Assembly (NCBI GenBank): GCA_003514765.1
Contig: DOOY01000135.1
Location: 1 to 11,918 of the forward strand
Length of the DNA: 11,918 bases
From: Nitrosomonas sp.
Lineage (GTDB): Bacteria > Pseudomonadota > Gammaproteobacteria > Burkholderiales > Nitrosomonadaceae
Reading direction: 5' to 3'
This document shows positions 1 to 6,109 of the stretch, piece by piece. Position numbers and translations under genes: made by a program. Below the pieces are notes generated by a model. The model ran no database searches. It had not been told where the DNA came from and saw only the letters and a list, made by a program, of their open reading frames with translations. Positions within the stretch are counted from its first letter, which is position 1. Every line of letters begins with the position of its first letter.

Positions 1-902
1 TGCCGCCGATAACGCAGCAAGACTGGGATGAATTGCTGGAAAAATACCGTACCTCACCACAATACCAAAAAATCAACAAAGGTATGAGTGTTGACGAATT
101 CAAAACCATATTCTGGTGGAAATATTTTCATCGGCTGCTGGGGCGCCTTATCGGCATCGTATTCTTTGTACCGTTTGTTTATTTTTTGGTCAAAAAGCAA
201 ATTGACAGGCCTCTGGGCTACAAACTCACCGGCATTTTCGTCCTCGGCGGCATGCAAGGTTTCATGGGCTGGTACATGGTCATGAGTGGCCTGGTCGACA
301 ATCCGCATGTCAGTCAATACCGCCTCACCGCACATTTGGGACTTGCATTCATCATTTTCGCAGCTATGTTCTGGGTCGCACTGGGATTATTGTCATCGCC
401 AGCCCGCACCGATGTAGCTTCCAACCAGAGTGCAGATACGTTAAACGGATTAAGACGCTATGCCTATGGGTTGTCATGGCTTATTTTTATCATGATTTTA
501 TCGGGTGGTTTTGTCGCAGGCATACGCGCAGGACTTGCTTACAATACTTTTCCACTGATGAACGGTCATTTCATACCGCCGGATCTGTTTATACTCGAAC
601 CCTGGTACCGAAATTTTTTTGAAAACATGACAACCGTACAATTCGACCACCGTATGATCGCCTGGATACTTGCATTTACCGTACCACTGTTCTGGCTTAA
701 AGCCATCCGAGCGAATCTATCGGGTACAACACACCTGGCCTGCCATCTGTTTTTGTTGATGCTGATCGTCCAGATCAGCCTTGGTATCGCCACACTGTTG
801 AAAGTCGTGCCTATTCATCTGGCTGCAGCGCATCAAGGAGGGGCTGTATTGCTGTTTTCCGCATCGCTTTGGGTAAGTCACAGACTCAGCAAACGCATAT
901 AA
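1..902 (+). CDS. ctaA: Heme A synthase, COX15/CtaA family (5' end outside window)
   Basis: Polytopic inner-membrane enzyme that oxidises the C8 methyl of heme O to make heme A for aa3-type cytochrome oxidases. The frame is open from base 3 to the TAA at 900-902, and the upstream codons ([15 protein letters not shown]) read straight into the family sequence. The gene therefore enters from the left, and the TTG at 33 is not a real start. Family marks are [15 protein letters not shown] with a His near 129, LTAHLGLAF (His near 333), QFDHRMIAW (His near 648) and AAAHQGG (His near 831). These four histidines match the expected heme-ligand positions. About seven hydrophobic segments are visible. The FWWKY-type sequence resembles the alphaproteobacterial/mitochondrial COX15 branch more than the short Bacillus CtaA. 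It converges on katA. The family call is firm; the ctaA symbol is used for function. Confidence 0.93.
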   Translation, partial: PPITQQDWDELLEKYRTSPQYQKINKGMSVDEFKTIFWWKYFHRLLGRLIGIVFFVPFVYFLVKKQIDRPLGYKLTGIFVLGGMQGFMGWYMVMSGLVDNPHVSQYRLTAHLGLAFIIFAAMFWVALGLLSSPARTDVASNQSADTLNGLRRYAYGLSWLIFIMILSGGFVAGIRAGLAYNTFPLMNGHFIPPDLFILEPWYRNFFENMTTVQFDHRMIAWILAFTVPLFWLKAIRANLSGTTHLACHLFLLMLIVQISLGIATLLKVVPIHLAAAHQGGAVLLFSASLWVSHRLSKRI

Positions 903-920
903 GAACAGTTTGTTATCACT

Positions 921-953
921 GACAAGAACTGATAAAACAAATCAGTTCTTGTC
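921..953. terminator. 13-bp perfect inverted repeat between convergent ctaA and katA
   Basis: Arms gacaagaactgat (921-933) and atcagttcttgtc (941-953) are perfectly complementary around a 7-nt loop. The hairpin lies 18 bp past the ctaA stop and 45 bp past the katA stop, where a shared bidirectional terminator is expected. The stem is AT-rich and neither strand has a clear T-run after it, so a role in intrinsic termination is inferred, not shown. Confidence 0.55.
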
Positions 954-997
954 CATTAAGCAAGCTCACTTCACGACGCTCGTCTGAACAAAGTCAG

Positions 998-2449
998 TTA
1001 AAGCGTCGCTCCCAGCGCTTTAGCCACACCTTCTCCGTAAGCTTTATCCGCCTTAAGACAATTGCTGATATGGCGTTTTCGAACAGCATCGTCAACGCTT
1101 GCCAGCTCGGCCGCAGTATTCTCGAACAAGATTTTTTGTTGAACTGACGTCATAAGACGAAATAACATACCCGGCTGCGTATAATAATCGTCATCATCTT
1201 CACGATAATTCCAGTTATAAGCTGCGCCATTGAGTTCCAGCGATGGTTCCTTAGCTTCCGGGCACTCTTGCCACAATCCCAGACTATTGGGCTCATAACC
1301 TTTGACACTCCCGTAATTGCCATCAACACGCATCATGCCATCGCGATGAAAACTCGCTACCGGGCAGCGCGGCTTGTTTACCGGTATTTGAGCATGATTT
1401 ACACCCAGCCGATAGCGCTGGGTATCGCCATATGAAAACAGTCGGCCTTGCAGCATTTTATCCGGCGAGAAACCGATTCCGGGTACGATATTGGCTGGAT
1501 TAAAAGCCGATTGTTCTACTTCGGCATGGTAGTTCTCAGGGTTCCGGTTCAGTTCCAGTACTCCGACATCGATAAGTGGATAATCAGCGTGCGGCCACAC
1601 CTTGGTTAAATCAAATGGATGGAACCGATAATTTTCCGCATCTTTCTCAGGCATAACTTGAACCTTAAAATCCCAGCGCGGATAGTCGTCGCGTTCTATA
1701 GCCTCGTACAAATCACGCTGATGGCTTTCCCGATCCTTACCGACAATCGATTCGGCTTCAGCATTGCTGAGGTTCTCAACACCCTGCTGACTTTTGAAAT
1801 GAAATTTAACCCAAAAACGTTCATTATTTGCATTAATGAAGCTGAAAGTATGGCTGCCGAAGCCATGCATATGACGATATGTGCGCGGAATACCGCGCTC
1901 GCTCATTACTATCGTAATCTGGTGCAAAGCTTCCGGCAACAGCGTCCAGAAATCCCAATTGCTCTGCGCGCTACGCAGATTAGTGCGGGGGTCACGTTTT
2001 ACGGCATGATTCAGATCCGGAAATTTAAGCGGGTCGCGCATAAAGAATACCGGCGTATTGTTTCCCACCATGTCCCAGTTGCCTTCCTCCGTGTAGAACT
2101 TAACAGCAAAACCCCGAATATCACGTTCTGCATCGGCTGCGCCGCGTTCACCCGCCACAGTCGAAAACCGGGCAAACACCTCGGTTTTCTTACCTACCTC
2201 GGAAAAAATTTTTGCTTTGGTATACCGGGTGATATCGTGAGTCACGGTAAAGGTGCCATAAGCACCCGAACCTTTTGCATGCATGCGTCTTTCCGGAATC
2301 ACTTCACGATCGAAATGAGCCATTTTTTCCAGAAACCAGACGTCCTGCAAAAGTACGGGGCCGCGCGGTCCGGCAGTCATCACATTCTGATTGTCGGCAA
2401 CAGGACAACCGTTGGCAGTGGTCAGCTTCGTCTTATCATCATCTTTCAT
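998..2449 (-). CDS. katA: Monofunctional heme catalase, small-subunit type
   Basis: Breaks down hydrogen peroxide to water and oxygen in the cytoplasm. The product has 483 residues, the usual length of small-subunit catalases, with no C-terminal flavodoxin-like domain. Active-site elements are all present. The distal His is His57 in [14 protein letters not shown], the distal Asn is Asn130 in [10 protein letters not shown], and the proximal heme ligand is Tyr340 in [14 protein letters not shown]. Their spacing agrees with the human enzyme (His75, Asn148, Tyr358). The start ATG at 2449 is preceded by a strong AGGAGG Shine-Dalgarno (2460-2465). It lies 75 bp behind gpx on the same strand, so the two probably form a peroxide-defence pair. 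A Fur-family-like site and a TATAAT box just upstream suggest katA also has its own regulated promoter. Confidence 0.97.
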   Translation of the reverse strand: MKDDDKTKLTTANGCPVADNQNVMTAGPRGPVLLQDVWFLEKMAHFDREVIPERRMHAKGSGAYGTFTVTHDITRYTKAKIFSEVGKKTEVFARFSTVAGERGAADAERDIRGFAVKFYTEEGNWDMVGNNTPVFFMRDPLKFPDLNHAVKRDPRTNLRSAQSNWDFWTLLPEALHQITIVMSERGIPRTYRHMHGFGSHTFSFINANNERFWVKFHFKSQQGVENLSNAEAESIVGKDRESHQRDLYEAIERDDYPRWDFKVQVMPEKDAENYRFHPFDLTKVWPHADYPLIDVGVLELNRNPENYHAEVEQSAFNPANIVPGIGFSPDKMLQGRLFSYGDTQRYRLGVNHAQIPVNKPRCPVASFHRDGMMRVDGNYGSVKGYEPNSLGLWQECPEAKEPSLELNGAAYNWNYREDDDDYYTQPGMLFRLMTSVQQKILFENTAAELASVDDAVRKRHISNCLKADKAYGEGVAKALGATL

Positions 2450-2479
2450 GCAATTTTCTCCTCCTTTGGCTCATAACTG

Positions 2480-2494
2480 TGAGAATGATTATAA
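2480..2494 (-). promoter_or_regulatory. Fur/PerR-like operator overlapping a TATAAT box upstream of katA
   Basis: The 15-mer tgagaatgattataa agrees at 12 of 14 informative positions with the 7-1-7 Fur core (TGATAATnATTATCA). It also agrees at 12 of 14 with the PerR core (TTATAATnATTATAA). On the minus strand it contains TATAAT at 2493-2488, about 40 nt before the katA ATG. A convincing -35 is not seen (only a TTTTGT-like hexamer 16 nt upstream). Fur-family control of catalase genes is well established, but binding here is inferred from the match alone. Confidence 0.45.
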
Positions 2495-2524
2495 CCGGAA
2501 CCCGGAAACACAAAATTCACCGTT

Positions 2525-3064
2525 TTAGGGTTGCAAGGCCTGTTCGATAGCTGTCACTATGGTTGGATCAAATGGCTTGGTGCGCGGGCTGAATTGCGTG
2601 ATCAACGCACCATCGCGTCCGATTAAATATTTGTGGAAATTCCAGGCCGGATAGGTGCCCGATAGTTCGGCCAATTGGGTGTAAAATGGATGTGCGCCTT
2701 CCTTTTTCACCGTGATTTTCTCAAACATCGGAAATTTGACGCCGTAGGTCAACCGGCAGAAATCCTGAATTTCCGTTTCTGTTCCCGGCTCCTGCCCCAT
2801 AAAATCATTGGACGGAAAGCCCAGCACAACAAGCCCCTGCTGTTCATATTTCTGGTATAGTTTTTCCAGTCCATCATATTGTGGCGTGTTGCCGCACTTG
2901 CTCGCGGTATTGACAACAAGCAGCACTTTTCCGGAATAAGCTTCGCACAAATTTACCGTATCCGTTTGCGCAAGCCTGCGGAAATTCTGATCGAGCAGCG
3001 TGCTGTTGCAGCCAAATGCCGGATAAATCACAAAGGTCATGATCAAAAACAGAAAAAAACGCAT
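2525..3064 (-). CDS. Glutathione-peroxidase-family thiol peroxidase, exported
   Basis: Reduces hydrogen peroxide or organic hydroperoxides. It is a Cys-type member, so thioredoxin is the likely reductant. I place the start at the ATG at 3064 (179 residues): AGGAGG (3071-3076) sits 6 nt before it, whereas the ATG at 3079 would put that Shine-Dalgarno inside the coding region. In this numbering the catalytic tetrad is Cys57 (NTASKCGNTPQY), Gln91 (FMGQEPG), Trp141 and Asn142 (WNFHKYL). Cys103 (DFCRLTYG) is in the resolving-cysteine position of thioredoxin-dependent enzymes. The middle cysteine of the plant-type FPCNQF is Ser here (FPSNDF). Residues 1-18 are a hydrophobic export signal ending YPAFGC, which might be a poor lipobox (Phe at -2), so either periplasmic or lipoprotein. 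It is followed by katA. Confidence 0.92.
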   Translation of the reverse strand: MRFFLFLIMTFVIYPAFGCNSTLLDQNFRRLAQTDTVNLCEAYSGKVLLVVNTASKCGNTPQYDGLEKLYQKYEQQGLVVLGFPSNDFMGQEPGTETEIQDFCRLTYGVKFPMFEKITVKKEGAHPFYTQLAELSGTYPAWNFHKYLIGRDGALITQFSPRTKPFDPTIVTAIEQALQP

Positions 3065-3070
3065 GGTCCA

Positions 3071-3076
3071 CCTCCT
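3071..3076 (-). promoter_or_regulatory. Shine-Dalgarno that fixes the gpx start
   Basis: AGGAGG on the minus strand with 6 nt to the ATG at 3064. It falls within codons 2-3 of the longer in-frame reading from 3079, which argues for the shorter 179-residue protein with a clean signal peptide. Confidence 0.75.
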
Positions 3077-3133
3077 CATCCATTGGTATTAAACCCAAAA
3101 ATATTGTATACCTGACTCAAGTTAGAGAAGTAA

Positions 3134-3230
3134 TATGAATATTGCGTTCAGTATTATTAGGGGGTGCTAACAATTAGTAAACTGTCAACACCCCCTGATC
3201 AAAAACAATATGCATCGAACGCATAATATA
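3134..3230. repeat. Nested imperfect inverted repeat between the PH-domain gene and gpx
   Basis: The core arms are agggggtgctaaca (3159-3172) and tgtcaacaccccct (3183-3196) with a 10-nt loop. Twelve of 14 positions pair as DNA, and both mismatches become G-U pairs in minus-strand RNA, so that RNA has an unbroken 14-bp stem. Outer arms gcgttc (3144-3149) and gaacgc (3217-3222), each with AT-rich flanks of the TATT kind, continue the symmetry. No T-run follows the stem. It could be a terminator of the PH-domain gene, a small palindromic mobile repeat, or a leader structure of gpx. No convincing gpx promoter was identified in the rest of this 203-bp gap. Confidence 0.5.
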
Positions 3231-3247
3231 GAAACAGGTACCCTTTT

Positions 3248-3275
3248 ATTACTTTACAAATATTACTTTACAAAT
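3248..3275. repeat. 14-bp perfect tandem duplication across the stop codon of the PH-domain gene
   Basis: attactttacaaat occurs twice back to back (3248-3261 and 3262-3275). The gene's TAA (3268-3270) and its last codons lie in the second copy. The duplication looks like replication slippage and does not disturb the recognised domain. Confidence 0.85.
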
Positions 3276-3759
3276 TTTTCGGTTTTTTCTTGGTTTTTTT
3301 ATTGTCTTTTGAGGACTTGCCTATTATTTGTGACTGGGCGTGCTTGCCTGTGCCTGATAATTTCAAATCATCCAGCGCCTGCATAAACGCTTGCTTATTT
3401 GCGGGTGAAACCATAATCACTTTATCTTCGCCATATTTTATTTCTAAACGATCAAATGACAATGCCGGACTCATTAATGCGTTTTGAGCCTCCTGCACCG
3501 ATGTGATCGATTCTATGGGAATTTTCCATGAGAACGGTCCGCTTATTATTTCCATATTTTCGTTTTTTAAAATGTACTTGGTAGAAACCAGTATCTGTAG
3601 CGGAAAACCTGCACCGGCAATCAGCGTAACCGCTGCCAGGACATAATTGAAGAGTCCGCCTACCTTCAGCATCACCGATGCGCCCAACACGCAGGCAATA
3701 ATTGATAGAACCAAACAAATGAATAATCCTTTGTCGATTTTAGATTTGAATACGTCCAT
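3268..3759 (-). CDS. Small membrane protein with bacterial PH domain (YyaB-like)
   Basis: 163 residues. Two hydrophobic segments (about 11-31 and 36-58) are joined by a short turn, followed by a soluble domain. That domain has the pattern of the YyaB-like bacterial PH family (Pfam bPH_4): a Y-I-L-x(6)-I-I-S-G-P-F-x-W-x-I-P opening near residues 62-80, then SITSVQEAQNALMSPALS and FDRLEIKYG, then IMVSPANKQAFMQAL. The tail (about 143-163) is strongly basic, rich in KK and KKTKKK. Function in this family is not established; membrane attachment is what the sequence supports. The start ATG at 3759 lacks a good Shine-Dalgarno. The gene lies between the RAYT remnant and gpx on the same strand, with nothing linking it to either. 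Confidence 0.75.
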   Translation of the reverse strand: MDVFKSKIDKGLFICLVLSIIACVLGASVMLKVGGLFNYVLAAVTLIAGAGFPLQILVSTKYILKNENMEIISGPFSWKIPIESITSVQEAQNALMSPALSFDRLEIKYGEDKVIMVSPANKQAFMQALDDLKLSGTGKHAQSQIIGKSSKDNKKTKKKPKNL

Positions 3760-3863
3760 GGTTGAGTCTTTGCCGTAATAATTAAAAGTCAGTGTGATTG
3801 AAAAGATGTTATAGCGTAATGTCCACTGTTGTATTCCCTATAAGTTTTCTTAATTCGCGACTG

Positions 3864-3892
3864 AAAAATAAGGGTCAAAAAAATAAGGGTCA
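3864..3892. repeat. Tandem 14-mer at the 3' edge of the RAYT element
   Basis: aaaaataagggtca occurs at 3864-3877 and again at 3879-3892 (15-bp period). The second copy runs into the right-hand part of the element's terminal repeat (gggtcagagtaa) and contains the transposase stop codon. The extra copy may mark an earlier insertion edge. Confidence 0.8.
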
Positions 3893-4660
3893 GAGTAACA
3901 TTTGCAAACCATTTTTCTGCCTCTTTGGCCGCCCAGGTGCTCTGGCCGTAACTCTCTTATTGGTCAACTTTTCAATTTGCGAAGCAAATCGTTCGTTTCC
4001 AAGCGCTAGCCCCTTTTTAATACTCTCCCTGATTTTCTTTAGCGTCTCTGCTGTTATATGCGCTTTAAATAGCTCACGATAGTTACTCAGCCTCTCCTCT
4101 CGCGTTTTCCCTAACGCCAGATACTCCGGATGCGGCGTTTGCAATTCACTTTCCACACCCAATGCGTTGATAGCATAACTTGACCAACTATAGTCACTTG
4201 GGTCATCCACCATACCAGCTCTGACTGGATTCAATTCAATATAGCGATAGAGCTCAAGCAGGTATCGTTCACTTTGTACCAAACATGATTTAAAACGACC
4301 TTCCCACAACGTTCCGCTTCGCTGGTATGCCTGGTTAAAATAACGAACATACAAACGGCCTACTGACTGCATCATACGACTGACTGCATTTTCTTGCCTG
4401 GGTGTACAGAGCAGATGAATATGGTTCGTCATTAACACCCAGGCATGCACATCTATCTGATACTTATCACAACAACTCCTTAAGCCAATTGAGATAAGCC
4501 TTCATGTCCTCTTCACTGGCAAAACAGGCCTGCCGGTTATTTCCACGCTGCATGATATGCTGCGGCACACCGACTGGAGCAACCCGGGCTAATCTTGCCA
4601 TTGCATCTCAAAATTTCTTTTCATAAAGGTCATGATAACAAATATTTATTACTCTGACCC
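3887..4660 (-). mobile_element. RAYT (Y1 transposase) element bounded by 12-bp inverted repeats
   Basis: gggtcagagtaa (3887-3898) and its exact complement ttactctgaccc (4649-4660) bracket a single Y1 transposase gene, so the unit is about 774 bp. RAYT genes are typically found as single copies flanked by short palindromic sequences in proteobacterial genomes. No target duplication is expected for this chemistry, and none is claimed. The gene is frameshifted, so the copy is probably inactive. Confidence 0.7.
3890..4601 (-). pseudogene. REP-associated tyrosine transposase, broken by a frameshift
   Basis: Y1/HUH transposase family (Pfam Y1_Tnp), which cuts single strands at palindromic repeats. 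Reading starts at the ATG at 4601: MARLARVAPVGVPQHIMQRG is the family's usual N-terminus. It runs 44 codons to a TGA at 4469-4467. The rest continues in another frame: CDKYQIDV, then HAWVLMTNHIHLL with the HUH-type His-x-His pair. After that come LWEGRFKS, YRYIELNPVRAGM with candidate nucleophile tyrosines, and the basic GRPKRQK end, to the TGA at 3890-3892. The joint is in acaacaactc (4469-4478), where one extra base (or two missing) separates the frames. Rejoined, the protein is about 238 residues, within the normal range. A downstream ATG at 4450 could yield only a fragment lacking the conserved N-terminus. A programmed shift is unlikely, as no slippery heptamer is seen. Confidence 0.87.
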
Positions 4661-4684
4661 CGAATATGCGACACCGAATATGCG
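4660..4684. repeat. Direct repeat at the 5' edge of the RAYT element
   Basis: ccgaatatgcg occurs at 4660-4670 and 4674-4684 (14-bp period), immediately outside the terminal repeat ttactctgaccc. It mirrors the tandem repeat at the other edge of the element. Confidence 0.75.
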
Positions 4685-4860
4685 CGGGTTAAAAATGCCT
4701 AAATCACCCTGTCATCTGGTCAAAAAAACAGATTCAGGAACAAATAAAGGCAATGCAATGTTGCCGTATCAATGATCTGCTCACCAGACCATGCGAGACA
4801 TGCCCCACACCGGGAAAACCGCCCGGAGATATTTCCATAGTCAGCTCAACAACCGGGCTC
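4685..4860. other. No confident gene: stretch between the RAYT element and the attC-like site
   Basis: Part of the 314-bp gap from 4602 to 4915. The gap holds the RAYT upstream end, the ccgaatatgcg repeat, this stretch and the attC-like site. On the minus strand a 34-codon ORF (4734-4838, beginning MEISPGGFPGVGHVSH) starts 29 nt after the site's GTTGGAC. It has no good Shine-Dalgarno and I do not recognise it. The stretch may be a neighbouring cassette or its remnant, cut by the RAYT insertion. Confidence 0.4.
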
Positions 4861-4921
4861 GTCCAACAAACGATTCAGATCGCGGCGCGTTCCGCGCGCG
4901 ATCTAATCTTATTCGTTAGAG
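4861..4921. other. attC: attC-like integron recombination site (61 bp)
   Basis: Read on the + strand, R'' is gtccaac (4861-4867, fits RYYYAAC) and R' is gttagag (4915-4921, fits GTTRRRY except the last base). L'' gattcagatcgcg (4872-4884) and L' cgcgatctaatc (4897-4908) pair over 12 bp once c4876 is left out. A further cgcg/cgcg pair closes a ttc loop, with g4885 bulged. A single unpaired C nine bases after R'' is the place of the extrahelical base in the well-known 60-bp aadA-type attC. Read on the minus strand, the R' box is GTTGGAC, a perfect GTTRRRY, and the R'' box CTCTAAC contains the TAA stop of the adjoining gene. Alternative: a simple terminator hairpin, which would not need the R boxes. 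Confidence 0.7.
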
Positions 4922-6040
4922 CTCAATGGCACCAAACGCTTCCTGTAGTGCTGTTTCCGCTCCACCAATTGTCACGTTATTTTTGGGGCGCTCCTCGATA
5001 GCGGACACAATAGCTCCAAAACATGCATCAATGTCACTCAATTCCGGATCACTGAATGTGATGACGCTGATCCCGAAGTCGTTAAAATATCGGTTCCTCT
5101 TGTCGGATTCTTTTGCCCATTTTTCAGCCAAACCAACATTGAGCTGAACTTGAGTCTTACTCTTTATTCCAGCTATTGCCATGTGTGACGAAGCTGGGCT
5201 TATCTCGAACCCTACCATCTTCATGGTGAATGGATTAAGCACGCAGAAATCAAGGCGATACAAATGCTTTGTTTCCTTTCCCGCATACCGGAGTTCCGGA
5301 ATGAGTAATGGAACGTCTTCCGGAGTTTCTGAATTTTTCGCATAGTCTAGAAACCTTTTTGAGATTTGTTTTTCGTATTCTGAGTTGGACACTCTGGCCA
5401 AAACCGTTTCATAGAATTGCAAAAAGTTGGCGACCGAGCCGAATTTCATCGGCTCTTCGCTATCCGGGACGACAAACCCAGTTGCCATGACATGGCCAAT
5501 AGTCCAGTAGTGATATTGCTCACGCCGCATTTGGCTCTTATCGTTAGACCACTCGCCAAGGCGATGTGCTGGTGAAATAAAAAGCCCCCAGCTCAAGTTC
5601 CCTGGCCCAAACCAAAGTTGCCACAGACATTCCTCTGGCTTTGCGCGGACCCTGCCCACGAAATTTCTATAAAAATTTCTCTCTAGAAACAGATAGATAT
5701 ATTCCTTAATAAAATTGTCTTGTAGCATCTCTGGAATGAGTTCCACGGTCCTTTTCATGTCGCCAAATCGGCGCCTGCGTGCGATAACCTCGCGACTCTC
5801 AAGAACTTCGTCTTTCAAACCATCGAGCCAGCGCGCAATGAAATCATCAGGCGACTGAAACTGCATGCGCACACTATCTACGAACGTATTGTTGTTGCGT
5901 CCGATATGAGCATGAAGTTTATGCAGTGACGATGGCCCGTTTATCGCTTCAAAACGGCGAAGCGCTTCATCCCGCATGCCTTTCAGCCGAGCCGAAAGTT
6001 CCTCTTCCTTGAGTTGAATTTCGTTGTCGAGATCGGCCAA
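4916..6040 (-). CDS. Unrecognised protein, probable integron cassette gene; weak PD-(D/E)XK-like core
   Basis: 374 codons from a TTG at 6040, preceded by AAAAGGAG with a 10-nt spacer; no better start has a Shine-Dalgarno. I cannot name the family. Residues 1-35 are charged and helical-looking. Residues 65-135 contain basic helices. Residues 137-160 (LWQLWFGPGNLSWGLFISP) are aromatic-rich. Residues 248-282 read IPEL...YRLDF...MVGFEIS, with Asp264 and Glu279 on consecutive predicted strands, followed by Lys293 and Lys295. This resembles the D...(E)xK layout of PD-(D/E)XK nucleases, but Ser281 replaces the usual Lys, so nuclease activity is only a suggestion. No signal peptide or membrane segment is seen. 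Its TAA is inside the R box of the attC-like site, and a 13-bp inverted repeat brackets it, as in an integron cassette. A role in phage defence or DNA metabolism would be a guess. Confidence 0.7.
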   Translation of the reverse strand: MADLDNEIQLKEEELSARLKGMRDEALRRFEAINGPSSLHKLHAHIGRNNNTFVDSVRMQFQSPDDFIARWLDGLKDEVLESREVIARRRRFGDMKRTVELIPEMLQDNFIKEYIYLFLERNFYRNFVGRVRAKPEECLWQLWFGPGNLSWGLFISPAHRLGEWSNDKSQMRREQYHYWTIGHVMATGFVVPDSEEPMKFGSVANFLQFYETVLARVSNSEYEKQISKRFLDYAKNSETPEDVPLLIPELRYAGKETKHLYRLDFCVLNPFTMKMVGFEISPASSHMAIAGIKSKTQVQLNVGLAEKWAKESDKRNRYFNDFGISVITFSDPELSDIDACFGAIVSAIEERPKNNVTIGGAETALQEAFGAIEL

Positions 6041-6056
6041 CTGAAGAATACTCCTT

Positions 6057-6069
6057 TTGAGCTCTAACG
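6057..6069. repeat. Cassette boundary: second copy of the 13-bp inverted repeat carrying the R box
   Basis: ttgagctctaacg here is the exact complement of cgttagagctcaa at 4914-4926. On the minus strand it reads G|TTAGAG followed by the leader and Shine-Dalgarno of the cassette gene, as at the 5' end of an integron cassette. No second folded attC partner is seen beyond it (6070-6109). Confidence 0.7.
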
Positions 6070-6109
6070 CAATATATACGACAAGCGCTATGGTTCACAC
6101 AAAATTCAC

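Noticed and set aside
974..1008. 7-bp inverted repeat cgacgct/agcgtcg at the katA stop
   Set aside because: Short arms with a 21-nt loop; the 13-bp perfect hairpin at 921-953 is the better terminator candidate.
1619..2476. 285-codon open frame on the + strand opposite katA
   Set aside because: It is the antisense shadow of a catalase gene with full active-site motifs and a strong ribosome site.
2508..2521. acacaaaattcacc repeated exactly at 6097-6110
   Set aside because: A single 14-bp match is not far from chance expectation in a 12-kb window, and there is no shared context beyond lying near gene 3' ends.
4877..4904. Simple intrinsic terminator for the 4916-6040 gene
   Set aside because: The GC-rich stem alone would fit, but no T-run follows on the minus strand, and the R boxes, spacing and extrahelical base are better explained by attC. 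A double role is possible.
4753..5001. 82-codon + strand ORF crossing the attC-like site
   Set aside because: It runs through the hairpin and into the opposite-strand gene, has no good Shine-Dalgarno and shows no recognisable domain.
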